Source: Cynocephalus volans
Lineage: Eukaryota; Chordata; Mammalia; Dermoptera; Cynocephalidae
NCBI RefSeq assembly: GCF_027409185.1
Contig: NC_084468.1
Span: 99,634,001 to 99,698,000 of the forward strand
Reading direction: 5' to 3'
DNA: 64,000 bases
In this document: piece after piece, positions 48,131-59,984 of the stretch
Layout of the letters: each line of letters starts with the position of its first letter
Position numbering within the stretch: the stretch's first letter is position 1
Program-made: the position numbers and the translations under genes
The notes under the pieces: model-generated
What the model was told of the DNA's origin: nothing
Database searches by the model: none
What the model saw: the letters and a program-made list of their open reading frames with translations, nothing else

Positions 48131-50559
48131 TAGAATCCAACCTCATATACCTCACTTTTGATAAAGTCTGGTTGTTCAGATAAAATTCTTTATGTGAGGA
48201 TTAGCTTCACTACAGACGATACAACAGTGTGGGCTGCTGTGAGTGGGCAGCATCCTCACAAACTCAGAGTGAAGAAAAAGTTGTACCCTGTGAGAATTAG
48301 ACTATAAAAGTAACCATGTTATGGAAGAATTTGGGTATATGTCAAAGTCATCTGGTGGAGACTTCCACTGTTAATAACCAATATCATCACCATCTATACA
48401 AAAAAGGAATGTGAAACTGAATGAGGGCCAGTGATTTGCAAGTCATGCAGAGAATGAAGTCAAAAGCACAGTCTTATTTTTCTGTCGTGGGACTGCTCTG
48501 TAGTTTGGCTGCCTTGGTTACTGGACTCTTCAGTCTATCTGGTCTCTGTGACAAGTAATTGGCTAGTGATCTCCAAACTGGATGTGCTCAACTCAGGGCA
48601 GGTACAGGACAGAAAAAAAAAAAAGATTAGAAATACTAATTATATTTATTTTACCATTCCTCTAAAATTTCTGTTTTGGAGGGTATTATTTCTTATATTG
48701 CATATTTAATATCATTTGTATATGTAATACATGATTAAATATATATACATATGTTATGGACACTTGCTAAATTTTTAATTCAAAGACGTTTGCAATTAAA
48801 AAACCAAATTTTGGAAATCCCAAAATATTTGAATCATAAACATGTTTCCACCAGTTCCAGACTTGCCAATGAGTGTTTGCTTATAATTCGGCTTCCATTC
48901 AGGCAGAGAATGAATGCAGTGGTTATGCCAACACAATAGCATTCTATGCGGTATGACAATTTGCATTTTAGGTTAACAAATAAGTAATCTGGTAGGTATG
49001 TATTTGTCTTATGATCCTAGCTACTAAGAATTTATTTCTAAGAAAAAGATCCATTTTCAATACAGTGCCTAAGAACCCAAATACCAGACCCTGAACCATG
49101 GAAACTTAAAAGTAAAATATTACTTAACCAAGTACGAACAATTACATACCAGTTTTTAATCTTATTTTTCAATATTGTCCACATATGTTTCTGATTCTCC
49201 TAACTGTAGGAAAATGCCCAGCCAACAAAAGTATAAATATGAATTTAAAAAAAAAAAAAAAAAAAAAGACTGCCCATGGCTCAGCCTCCTTTATTTTGGC
49301 CCAAACTTAACATTTTAAGCCAAAAGAAAAATATTAGGAGGGAGATTTTTCCTTTTCATTAACATCTTTACTCTGCTCTTGGAAGTACCATGATCCAAGA
49401 TTAAGTGAAAAGAAAAAGAGAAAGGAATTAATGAGATAACCAAAGCAAAAAGGTAGAGTAGAGGGAGGCCAACTGAGCTATGGAAGGAGTAGTCAATGTT
49501 TCCACCTGCTTGGAAGAGAGTGAAGCGACCCTCAAGAAGGAATAGATAAGCTCTCCCATGCTCCATGCCTCGTTTTATTTTGTTATGAAGATTTTTTTTT
49601 TTAAAGTAAATGTCTCTAAGAAATAATTTTTACCTCGTCATGATTAAAAGTAATTTTTAGATTACTTTGAAATGGGGAGAGGTTAAATACATTCCTCCTT
49701 TGAGGAAGCTTTGCATGCAAGCAAGAACTCATGTCAAGAAGCTCTGAATGTATGCAAGAAAACTGCAAGAACAAATAAACAAATAAAAATTAGAATTGAA
49801 TTGAAACACAGGAAATATCTTGATTCCATGTATTAAAATGTGATTTTAAGGTCTGAATTAAAACAAACTAAAATATAAACACAGGGGTACCAAAATTATT
49901 AATCCTGATCAGGAAAGAATGATGGGAATTCATAACAAATGAACAAGCAAACCAAGACTGAAACTGAACATCACAGCCTCAAAAGTAGCAATGAGGAAAA
50001 TCTACCAGAAGGTCAGAAGAAAAGGAAAGGATGCAAGAAATGAGAGAATAAGAAAGTAGTTCAGAGACTTAAACAATTTGATACTACTTAGACAACTGGC
50101 AGTTATCTAATTTCCACTCACAATGTTGTTGCTAAGCAGGGGATTTAGTATAAATGTATTTTTAAATAAATAAAGCTGGTGCATGGACCACTAAATTGGT
50201 TTGCCCAGAGTACTAAGTCCCTGTCATAACCACAATAAAGTTAAATATTATTAGTGAAGCTTAGACTCTAGGGGACCTAAGGGAAATGAGGGGGAAACAA
50301 AATTATCCATAAATTATATTATGTGAAACTACAGATTTGCTCAAGAAGTCAATGGCAAAGCATATATGAATTCCTGGAACCATAGTATCAGCCTAGATGT
50401 GGCAAAACTCATAAAAGTCGTTTCCTAAAGAAGTTTTTTCTTTCATAAGCTGAGTCCCCTTAGGCTAAATTTCCACAGAATATTAATTTGTAAATGATCC
50501 AACGTAGAATTTTCTAGCAAAAGTTAAAGACCCTATTCCTATTCATATTCTACTTTTCT
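48131..50559. other. Intronic DNA, mostly unrecognised
   Basis: Unique AT-rich sequence. MIR-like remnants (reverse complement) may exist near 48415-48480. An A21 run lies at 49247-49267 without a recognisable element upstream. Frames at 48751-48939 and 49315-49566 are unrecognised. Confidence 0.45.
49247..49267. repeat. A21 homopolymer
   Basis: Pure A run of 21 bases preceded by GTATAAATATGAATTT. It could be the tail of an old retroposed copy in plus orientation, but no body is recognised. Confidence 0.7.
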
Positions 50560-51658
50560 GCTCATGAACCTCAAAACTACTACCTCGTTTGTTAAACACA
50601 CTTCTGTTCCAGTACCATATTACCAGCTCTGCACTCTATTGGCAAGACGCTCCCCCACAACACTGACAGGTCCCCACCACTCTCTGGCTCAGCTCCAATC
50701 CCATTTTGTCCTTTATTGCTGTTCAAGTCGCACACTAGATGAAACCTGGGTCTCTTCCAGTCTCAGTCTCTAATTCGTCCCCCAAATCTCTGTACATTCC
50801 TCTTTCTGCCCCCATCTCTGACTCCTCCCCAACACGCTGTGCCCTCTGGAGCTCTCAGCTAGTCATAAGCAAAATTCCTTCTATCTTCAATCTCTTCTTG
50901 AACACAACCTTTATTTTCTTAGTGCTGCTGAAAACTCTCCATTCTGAAGAAACCCCATCTCCTGTAGGTCTCCAAGTGGTTTTCCACACATTCACACCAC
51001 TGGGTCTGGAAGTGGGGCAGATATTCCACTTGCATTTCATTAACAATTTTCTTTTTCTCCTCACTCTAGACCCTAACTCTGAGTCCCATGTTATCAGACT
51101 ACAGAATCTACTGCATCTCCTTTTTTACAGCCTCCTACTCCTGATTATTCCTCCCCCTCAGTTCTCAAAGATTTTGGCTCTTGGCTTACTGTCAAATACT
51201 CTTCAATTCTACTTCAGTATCACACATGGAAAACTCTTCCAATGCCTTGGATTCTTGGTTCCTTGACTCCTTGCCTCCCATGATTTTGTCCTCCCAGCTA
51301 CCAACCCCCTGTGATCATGCCCTAGAAGACCTAATCATTATCCCTTACAGGAGCCCACTCTAATCACAATTTCAAGCACCTCCTTTCTAATCACCGACTC
51401 CTACTTTTTTCTGTAAAAATCTGAACCCACTGAGACTACGAACCCATTTATTCTCTACCCTTTCACTGTCCCTATACCCCTTGTCTCCTTGCCTAGTTTA
51501 AGTTTCACGTGCCATCACCGTAATTATTCCTTGCATATGTGTGCAACTCTACTTCCCTCCTCACATTATCACACGCTCTTGGTAAAGCTCTAATTCTGCC
51601 TAAATCCAACTCTGTCTAAGCCGTTTCCAGAGAAAAACCTAGAACGATACATACTGGT
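50560..51658 (+). mobile_element. Likely 5' part of a CR1/L2-clade LINE relic
   Basis: Strongly C/T-rich plus-strand text, as in this ancient LINE type. It gives a 175-codon open frame (50739-51266) mainly because pyrimidine-rich DNA lacks stops. The phrase GTGATCATGCCCTAGAAGAC (a DHALEDL-like reading) near 51310 fits the region between endonuclease and reverse transcriptase. It is contiguous with a clearer LINE piece after the MaLR LTR. Confidence 0.4.
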
Positions 51659-51977
51659 TGCTATGGTCTGAAAGTGTCCCCAGAATTCATATGTTAAAAC
51701 TTGACAGTATTAAGAAGTGGGACCTTTAGAAGGTAGTTAAGCCAGGAGGGTGGGGCCCTTATGAAAGAGGTTGTAGGAAGCACCCAGCCTCTTCCTTCCT
51801 TCCAGCATGAGAGGACTAAGCAAGAAAGTGACATCTTTGGAGCACAGGGCAAGCCCTCACCAGACACTGAATCTGGTAGCATCTGATCCCAGCCTCTAGA
51901 CCTGTAAGAAAGAAATTGGTTGTTTATAAATTACTCAGTAAGTTATTTTGTTATAGCAGCCTGAATGGACTAGAGCA
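51659..51977 (+). mobile_element. MaLR solo LTR inserted in an L2-clade LINE
   Basis: Starts TGCTATGGTCTGAAAGTG and ends GGACTAGAGCA, with AGCCCTCACCAGACACTGAA and AGCCTCTAGACCTG inside: MaLR hallmarks in sense. The flanking pentamers are CTGGT (51654-51658) and CTAGT (51978-51982), one mismatch, consistent with the 5-bp duplication made by retroviral integration. Confidence 0.85.
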
Positions 51978-53040
51978 CTAGTCTTACTTTAAAGTCATGA
52001 CCACTAGTGTCTGGTGGGCCTTTGTGCTGGCCTCCAGTCCTATTTGATGTCCCTTCTTCATCACCTTGCTCACTTCCTTAGATAAAAATTTCACATCATA
52101 CTTTTCTCATCAGATCTCTAATAGCTCCTCTCTCATCTTCACTCTCAGCTGGTAACTAACTTCCTATTTCATGAAGGAAACAGAATCACTCAGATTCTAC
52201 CCTAACTTCCGCCAAGTACTCACCCCCATCTGCCACTTCCCTGCCTGTGTGTTCTGACACTCCACTCTCCTTCCTGAGCTCACGGCAAGGCCAACCCTCA
52301 CCTTGTGTACTAGATCCCATCTTCTCTTGTCTATTCAAGAACATCTCTCCAGCAATACTGCCACTCTATTTCCAGCATCAATAATTTTTGTCTCCATACT
52401 AAATCATTCCCGTCAACTTGCACATATTTATTCCATATTGCAAAACACCTTCTCTCAATCCTACTCACTATCCAGACATTGTCCCACATTCCTCTTCATT
52501 TTTATAGCAAAACTCCTTGAAATACTTGCATCCACATATTTTCTCCCATTCTCTTTACCATATTTTAGGAGGTTATTATATCCACCCGTCCACTAAAAGA
52601 TCACCAGTGGCCTCTATGTTCCTAATTTCAACTGGTCAATTCAATTCATTGGTCAATATCAGTCTTCCTCTCACTTGATCCATGAACAGCTTTTGACAAG
52701 ATGATCATTTGCTTTTCCTTTACACACTTTCTTCACTTGGCTTTGGAACACTATCTCTTGGTTTCCTACCTCTCTGGCTGCTTCTTTTTACTATCTTTTT
52801 TACTCCTCCTCATCCACTAGACCTCTGAGCTCTGGAGTGGTCAGAATTCAACTTTGCATCTCACACAGTCTCATGGCTTCTAATGCCTTTCACTTATGTC
52901 TTTGGGTATAATCTCTCTTCCAAACCCCAGTTTATTGTACCTAGTTGTTCACCTGACAACTCCAGTTTAACATCTAATATGTGCTTCAGACTTAACAGAG
53001 CCGAAACCTAACTCCTTATTTACCTCCCTCCTTGAAAGAC
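51978..53040 (+). mobile_element. CR1/L2-clade LINE relic, reverse transcriptase region
   Basis: Ordered phrases seen on the plus strand are GGTGGGCCTTTGTGCTGGCC, CTAGATCCCATCTTCTC (LDPI-like), CAAAACTCCTTGAAA (KLLE-like), GATCACCAGTGGCCTC, AACAGCTTTTGACAAGATG (decayed palm motif A, normally AFDTVDH), CCTCTGAGCTCTGGAGTGG (SGVPQG-like) and TTTCCTACCTCTCTGGC. The order and spacing match the reverse transcriptase of this LINE clade. Frames are destroyed by indels. It continues 50560-51658, split by the MaLR LTR. Confidence 0.6.
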
Positions 53041-53323
53041 ATAAATGATTCAAAACCATAAATAATTTAAAATTATGTATTCTAAACTTTGGAGTTTATC
53101 TTTTACTATACTGAAATATGAATTGGTCCAAGAAGTAAGACCAAACAAAACTAGTTTTCCAGTACAAAAGTGAATAAGAAATTATCTATTTCTTTAGTTT
53201 GATTGCTTAGTCAATTATTTTTCTATCTTCCTACTTGTCCAAAGTATATATCATGATTCTCAAACTTTCTCTGAAATAGCAATTAATGGTGTCTGGATTT
53301 CATATTACTCTCCTTCTGAAAGT
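53041..53323. other. Intronic DNA, nothing recognised
   Basis: AT-rich spacer between the LINE relic and the micro-insertion. Confidence 0.5.
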
Positions 53324-53415
53324 CAATTTCTATAAAAATTTTTATTTTTTATTTTTTATTTATTTTATTTTTTTTTAAATTTTATTTTGTCGATATACAA
53401 TTTCTATAAAAATTT
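53324..53415 (-). mobile_element. 56-bp micro-insertion of an L1 3' end with 18-bp duplications
   Basis: CAATTTCTATAAAAATTT occurs at 53324-53341 and again exactly at 53398-53415. Between them (53342-53397) are only about 20 bp of L1 3' UTR terminus (plus-strand TTTTATTTTGTCGATATA, nearly the same as TTTTATTTTGTTGATATA at 8164-8181 in the full-length L1) and an A/T-rich tail of about 36 bp. It is a target-primed insertion that stopped almost at once. On the L1 sense strand the duplication starts AAATTT after TTTT, close to the L1 cut-site consensus. Confidence 0.9.
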
Positions 53416-53978
53416 AAAATGTACTTTACATGTTCTTTCTAAGCTTAAGTAATTAACTAAGGATACCAACTAAGGAAATTAAATACCAAATAAAACCAAA
53501 TCATTATATCCTCACCATAATTTTCAATGTAAATAAATGCAAAATTTGACACTGTAACCTATAAAAAACCTGTTATCATATGGGCAACAGCTGTGACTTC
53601 TGACTTAGTAAGGAGGATAAGACATATAGAAATGTAGGCAAGACAAAATTTTGGGGGTGTTCTAAAGAGGAAGAAATGAATTCTGTCTGCGTAAACAGAA
53701 AGGTGAAGGAAGTGTTCCTATGTCATGTGGTTTATAATTTACTGAAGAGTAGATTCTGTGTCTTACCATCCAGGTTTCACACTTCATACAAGCACTTTGA
53801 AATAAAGTTGTCACTTTAAAGGTTATTGAATGAATGAATGAATAAAATGAATGCATCTATGTATATGTATTTCGATGGATCAGATTGGCATCCAAAATAA
53901 TGTCTTTGCTACCTCAAAAAAAGGGAATTTGCATGTAGTGGTAGCCACAGGTGGGCCAAAGGAGAATCTGGTTTGGCC
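53416..53978. other. Intronic DNA; L2-like tail at 53826-53852
   Basis: The GAATGAATGAATGAAT run near 53828-53843 may be the tail of an L2 3' end in sense; the body upstream is not convincing. Otherwise unique. Confidence 0.4.
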
Positions 53979-54396
53979 TGTAATATGCATTGAATGTGTC
54001 CCCCAAAGCTTCATGTATTAGAAACCTAATCCCCATTGTGACAGTGTTAAGAGGGTGGGAAATCTTATTATGGTAATTGAAAGGCGAGACCTTAAAGAGG
54101 TTATTAAATTGTGAGGACTGTACCCTTGTGCATGGATTGATCCATTCATGGAGTAATGGATGTGGTTCTGGTGGCTTTATAAGGAAAGTGAGTGTGGAAC
54201 TTTAGCTCTCTTGCTCAACATTCTGCTATGTGACACCCTTATTGCTGTACAGTCACCACCACCAAGGCCCTCACCAGATGTGTTCCCCAGACTTTGGACT
54301 TCCCAGCCTCTGAAATTGTAAGTAATAAGTTCTACTTCATTATAAATTACCCAGTTTCGGATATTTTTTTATAAGCAATAGAAATGGACTAATTCA
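53979..54396 (+). mobile_element. MaLR (MST-like) solo LTR
   Basis: TGAATGTGTCCCCCAAAGCT, TAATCCCCATTGTGACAGTG, GGCCCTCACCAGATGTGTTC, GGACTTCCCAGCCTCTGAAA and TATAAATTACCCAG near the end, ending GGACTAATTCA. Better preserved than the copy at 38915, and the two share the GTATTATGGTAATTGAAAGG-type segment. Target duplication not convincing. Confidence 0.85.
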
Positions 54397-54667
54397 TGCA
54401 GCCAGTAAAAAAAAATAGTGAAAAACATATGGATAACACATGTATGACTTCCATTAGTTAGCTGCTTCACATGCTTCAGATGCAGAAACTTGAGCCTATA
54501 ATTTTTGGTGTACAATAATAGCTGCTCAACAAATAAACAAATTGGATAAATACATGCATGAGTGAATGTTGAATGTGAAATAGGATTCCCTACCAAATCC
54601 ACTGGTTTATTTCCTGTTGAGCATAATCTGAAATGATCTTACTCACAGGGTTGCTACTCGTCCCCTG
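54397..54667. other. Intronic DNA, nothing recognised
   Basis: Short frame 54369-54602 minus crosses the LTR end and is not a gene. Confidence 0.5.
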
Positions 54668-54775
54668 TTTGCTGCCCACTAGAATGTAAATTCCATGCAG
54701 TCAGGGGCCTATTGTGACTTCTTCATCACTGCATTGTTGGTGCACTGCGCAGTGCCTGATACATTAGATGACTAA
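54668..54775 (+). mobile_element. L2 LINE 3' end fragment
   Basis: CCACTAGAATGTAAATTCCA, CAGTCAGGGGCC, ATCACTGCATTGTTGG and CGCAGTGCCTGATACAT follow the L2 3' terminus in sense. Confidence 0.7.
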
Positions 54776-55199
54776 AATAGTATAGCAAGTGTATTAATGT
54801 TGAGGAATGGCAGAGTGGAGAAGGCAATAAAGTTGACTGTTTAAATGAGAAAAATTGCCTTGGAAAATGGACTAACCACTAACAACTGATATTTGTTGAA
54901 TATTCACCATTTATGAGGCATGGGGCAGGATGCTATATGGGATTCATGCACTAAAAATTAGACAGAGATATGAAAAATCATAGTTTTGTTTTTAACCCAT
55001 GTTCAAAAAAGGAAGCCAATATGATTTTCCCCACAATAACCCATCAACAGAAATATTTTTCCATTAAACATTTTGAATTGACTAGAGAATGTTGCTATAT
55101 GAAGAAGACAAAATTTTTATAGCTAGAATTAAGAATAGTGAACTAATTTTTTTAAAATAATTTTTATTCTACACTGAAATAATCTAACCACATTAGTTA
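54776..55199. other. Intronic DNA, nothing recognised
   Basis: Unique AT-rich sequence. Confidence 0.5.
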
Positions 55200-56530
55200 T
55201 TACATTTTTATTTTTTAAATTCATTTATTAGTTTTATTTATTTAAACTTTTTTTTGATTGTAACATAGTTGATTGTACATATCTGCGGGGTACAGAGTTC
55301 AACATCAGTACCTGTGTGTAATATGTGATTTTCAAATCAGGATAATTACTATATTCAACATCACACAATGTAATCGTTTTTTGTGTCCTTTTAGCAATTT
55401 CTCCCTTACACCCTCCCCTTCCCTTCTCTGGTAACTTCAGTTCTGTTCTCTCCTTTTGAAAGTTCAACCTATTATTGTGATTGTTGTATCTTTCTTCCTT
55501 ATTTATCTATTTAGTTAGTTAGTTTTTAGCTCCCACATATGAGTGAGGACATGAGGTATTTCTCTTTCTGTGCCTGGCTTATTTCACTCAACACAAATTT
55601 CTCTAAGTTCATCCATGTGCTGCGAATGGCACAGTAGTATCCCATCATGTAAATATACCACATTTTCCTTATCCAGCTCTCCGAAGATAGATATTTAGGT
55701 TGGTTCTAACTATTGGCTATTGTAAATAAAGCTGCAATAAACATGGGAGTGCAGGTATTCCTTCAACATGATTTCCGTTCCTCTGGGTATATACCCAGCA
55801 ATGGGATTGCTGGATCATGTGGCAGTTCTATCTGTAATTGTTTGAGGAACCTCCATATTGTTTTCCATATGGCTACACCAATTTACAGTCCCACCAACAG
55901 TGTAGGGCTCCCCTTTCTCCTCATCCTCACCAGCATTTGTTGTTCTCCGTCTTTTTGATAATAGTCCAATTGGCATGGATATCATCTCAATGTGGTTTTG
56001 AATTGCATATCCCTGATTCTAAGTGATGCTGAGCATTTTTTCATTTATCTCTTGGCCATTTGCATATCTTCCTTTGAGAAATGCCTATTCAGCTCCTTCG
56101 CCCATTTTTAATCAGGTTATTTGTTTCTTTTACTGTTAAGTTGTTTGTCTTCCTTGTATATTCTGGATATTAATTCTTTGTTGGGTGCATCTTTTGCAAA
56201 TATTTTCTCTCACTCGGTAGGTTGTCTTTTCATTCTGTTAATTGTTTCTTTTGGGGAGCAGAAGCTTTGTAGTTTAATATAATCCCATTTGTGTATTTTT
56301 CCTTTTGTTGCCTGTGCTTTGGGAGTCATATTCATCAAGTCTTTGCCCAGTCCTACTTCCTGCAGTTTTCCCCTATGTTTTCTCTTAGGTGTTTGATAGT
56401 TTCAGGTCTTATATGTAAGTCTCTTATTCACTTTGAGATGATTCTGGCATATGGCAAAAGGTACAGGTCTAGTTTCATTCTTCTGAATATGGATATCCAG
56501 TTTCCCTAGCATCATTTGTTGAACAGCCAG
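55200..56530 (-). mobile_element. 5'-truncated L1 (ORF2 C-terminal part plus 3' UTR, 1.3 kb)
   Basis: Plus-strand text from about 55240 matches the reverse complement of the L1 3' UTR and ORF2 end: ACATATGAGTGAGGACATGA, TCCTCTGGGTATATACCCAG, GATTGCTGGATCATGTGG, TCCCACCAACAGTGTAG, AACATTTTTTCAT-like text and TTTGCCCAGTCCTACTTCCT near 56342. It ends at about 56530 in CAGCATCATTTGTTGAACAG-like text, the same point of ORF2 seen near 175-205 in the left L1. All frames are broken. No clear target duplication found. Confidence 0.9.
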
Positions 56531-58349
56531 TCTAAAAAAACTAGCACACATTCTTTTCAAATCAGAATCAGATTCACTGCAGGCTTTCCTTAATCTAAAA
56601 ATAATTGGAAGGGCGCTGCCATTAATCATGGAAGTGAAGGTATTTTATTATACTCAAATATGAAGCCATTTTTATACTGCAGCTCATAAAAGCAGAATAA
56701 AAATGAGGCAAAATGTAAAAAAAGAAGAAGTCTAAGAGTACAGTAAGTATTTGGTTATTTCAAATGAAATATTAATGTGTCTTTAACATCTTCTGTTTAT
56801 ATGCTCACATCCCTGCTTTCAGTGATCTTGCACTGAGGTCTGTGAACACAAGCACACTATCTCTGCTCAAGATTATCTAAGAGCAGATAATCTTGAAAAA
56901 TTCAACAGATACATAAAATGATTTTCAAAGAAAATTACCAACGTAAAAAATGTGTATGCCATCATTCATTAGCAAATAACTATGTTCAGTCAATAAATAA
57001 TATTCCCTGATTCTATTCATATTCTAGCTGTGATATGATTTCAGTGGTACTGGGGAGATCCATTTCCTCCACCGTCTGCCCTATGCGAGGGCTAGAGATG
57101 CTGAATGTTCACACAGTCATTCTTTAGGTGTTGCATTTTCCACCCCCCAGTAGCCACTCAAATCGTGCTAATAATCCTGTAGGGACAGATGAGGACACTA
57201 AAACCTTAGTGAGAATTGGGTCCTGCTGAATCATAGCAGCAGGAAAGCTCTAAATGTCTGGAAAGTGTGGGTAAAGAGGGAGGACCCAGAGATGGAGGCG
57301 AAATTACCAAAGACCGATTTCACCCACTTTAGGACTGTGCCTAAAATTAGCTCTAATTAAAAGAGTTATATTAAAGAGTAAATGCAAATGGATTAGAAAT
57401 TTAAAATAGGAGAAAATACTTTTTCATGTTAAACCCAGTAGTAGTTTGACAGGCAGTATGCATACTTCTCAAATTTTGGTGTACATGTTAAGACAGATAT
57501 TGGTGGTCCTTTACAAAACCGTTTTCCTTGTTCTCCTGCAGTTTCTACAATGTCCTCCCTGAAGTAAACCTTCAGGTTACAGGGGAAACGGAGACAGTCA
57601 GCCAGATGAGTAGGCTTCAAAGTTTTATCAACAGAGAGGGAACGGATCTTTCCATTTGGCCAGATAAACTCTGCACTTCTCACAGAGCCAGGGATATTGT
57701 AGGGGCTGTAAATATTTCTAGAAAGAGTGACTGAATTCTTTCTAGATGTAAATGTGAGGCACATAGCAACATGAAAAAACACCCCATATTCTGAAAATAA
57801 AATGCACCGGTCAGAGTTTCTAAGGACATTGCAAGCTGTAAAACAAAGCAAACTTTTTAATTACATAAATGAGCAAGCCAAAGTGTAGTTCTTTGGCACC
57901 TCAGAGTATTTTTAAAAAATACAGGAGTCACTTCCTGTATATTCACGTTTTAGTTCAGCAAATGTTTATTTGGCTTCTGCCATAGGGAAGAAAATCTATG
58001 AGGAATTTAACAGGATAGTTTAAAGATGAGAAGGCATGGCCTTTATGCCCTCGAATGACTTGTACCTGGTGTTCGTGTATTGCAAGAAGCCCTCAAATAA
58101 TCATAATTCAAGATGGAACTGCTGTTAAAAATTATAAAATGTCTTTTAATTTAAATTAAAACCATGAATTAAATGTCTAATGCGTAAGGTACCACATTAA
58201 ACTCTGGTGAAAACAAAAATAAATACACAATTTCCACTTTCAATTAAATTATGATCCACAGGAAGCAATAATTCATGCATACAAATTACTGTCAGCAATA
58301 CAAAATGCTTGACTAATGTTGCCAAGTTAAAACGGCAATAATGAAAAAC
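56531..58349. other. Intronic DNA without named repeats; 140-codon frame inside
   Basis: No repeat recognised from 56531 to about 57900. A weak L2-like phrase (TTCAGCAAATGTTTATTTGG) lies near 57955. A 140-codon minus frame at 57429-57851 is listed separately. Confidence 0.45.
57429..57851 (-). other. Unrecognised 140-codon open frame
   Basis: Begins MLCFTACNVLRNSDRC and ends YAYCLSNYYWV. It has several Cys but no signal peptide, repeat or domain I recognise. It lies on the ARSJ coding strand inside the presumed intron, in a span free of recognisable repeats. A shorter frame overlaps on the plus strand (57528-57734). It could be chance, a decayed retrocopy, or an alternative exon; no splice or promoter evidence favours a gene. 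Confidence 0.12.
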
Positions 58350-58480
58350 AAGCGTGCTAGACACCTTTTCATTCATTATCTTCTTCAGCACAATTCTGAG
58401 GTAGATACTATCATTATTACGAATTAGAAACAAGAGGTTTCGAGAGGTAGGATGTGTGAAAGGTCATGTTTCCAGAAAGC
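58350..58480 (-). mobile_element. MIR SINE fragment
   Basis: Plus-strand GCACAATTCTGAGGTAGATA, CTATCATTATTACGAATTAG and AAACAAGAGGTTTCGAGAGG follow the reverse-complement MIR order. Confidence 0.65.
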
Positions 58481-58794
58481 AGGGCAGCAGCGATGGTGGT
58501 GGGGTAGGTTAGAGAAGGTATCACAACTTTACCTCCATGAAGTGCGATCAGACTGTTGAGATACTGAGGGGGCACTACTGGATTCCAGTTCAAGGAATCT
58601 GTTAGGTAAACGACTTGAACTTGAAGAGCACAAGAACACAAGCATGTAAGCGTGACTCAAACATAAAACATGAGTATTGAGCTACACAGGTTGGAAAGGC
58701 AAAGAAAGGTCAGATTGTGAGAGGACTTAAAAGCACAGTTAATAGCCTCTGAATTAATGTTTCCATCCCTTCTTGTTTCCATGTCCTTCTGCTC

Positions 58795-59125
58795 ACATTC
58801 ATTTATCAAACAGCTTCCAGATCAATATTTTATAAGTAAAGCCTGATGATATAGCCCTGCTGCTGAAAAAAAAAAAAAAAATCCAGGTACCCACAAATAC
58901 ACGAAGTATAGACATTTCAGAATACTCAGCCCTTCAAATCATGGCTGCAGCCTTTCACAAACCCAAGCCACAAGGGCCCATTTCCTCACTGTTCTAAATA
59001 AACCCCAAGCAACACCACTCCTATGACTTGACTTGGAAAGAATCTTTGCTTGGAACCACTTTCACGTTTAAAGGCCCATTTCAAATGCTACCTCTGTAAT
59101 GGACTTTCCTCTCTCCCTTAAGCAC
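58795..59125 (+). mobile_element. L2 LINE fragment
   Basis: AGCCTGATGATATAGCCCTG (the stretch that precedes the SLHWLP-type codons in L2), then TTAAAGGCCCATTTCAAATG and CTACCTCTGTAATGGACTTT, in L2 order in sense. An A-run near 58864-58881 interrupts it. Confidence 0.5.
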
Positions 59126-59984
59126 AGGCAGAATGCAATCGACAATGAGTAAGGATGTTCTTAGATTTATATCTCAGCAAGCAGTGGATATGAGTGGTCT
59201 TTTCAGATTTTCATTTTAATTTGGCATCTACAGCATGAACAGTGCTGCTAGAATTTCAGAGCTTTTTCTTAAAATGGAAATGTCATAAAAATGCGAAGAA
59301 AATTAACCACATTTCTTTTAAAATTACTAAACATATCCAAGGGTTTCATCATAACCTGGAATAACTGTTACCTCTTTGGCGTAGCTAGTAGATACATGTG
59401 AAGAAGATATCTTGTCTAATGAGCCAGAAATTTACCTAGGTATTAAAAAACAGTCAAAACTAGGAGTGCAAAGCATCTTTCTACTAAGAATCACAAGATA
59501 CTCATTCATAAGGGTAGACTTTGAGTCTCTCTGGTGGATTTCAACACATCTTCTCAAACCCAATCAGCGTCTGGATTTATCTGGAGGCCTTTTGGTTAAA
59601 ATTCATTGCTGTGAGCTCAAAGCTGCTCAAACACTTTTTAAAAAGTGACACAGAGGAGTCAGCATCTGCCATAGGCTCCAATTTTAACTCTCCAGCTCTT
59701 GTTCCCCTCTTGGAGATTGTATAATCCTGAATCGATGCCTCATATCTTAGCTCACATCTGAAGACTTGACTTATGCCTCCTCGTCCTATAATATATGCCA
59801 AACCCTGTGCAGGAGTCCCTGCCACTCATGCTCTACTGTGACATGGGACGCTGGGAACACTATTGTCTTGAGCACCACTCCACGATGTTCCATCACATTA
59901 CACGAAGCAGTATGATTCCCTAAACTGAGCAGAAATTCCTCTGTCAATATGTCAAACATATTTTTACTGGGATTCGCCTATGCT
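59126..59984. other. Intronic DNA, nothing recognised
   Basis: Three overlapping short frames (59412-59825) on both strands, none recognised. Confidence 0.45.

Noticed and set aside
50739..51266. 175-codon plus-strand frame as a new gene
   Set aside because: The DNA is pyrimidine-rich and sits in an apparent CR1/L2-clade LINE relic. Low stop density explains the length, and no motif is seen.
53828..53852. GAAT repeat as a CRISPR or functional array
   Set aside because: It is a short simple repeat of the type that ends L2 copies, with no spacers.
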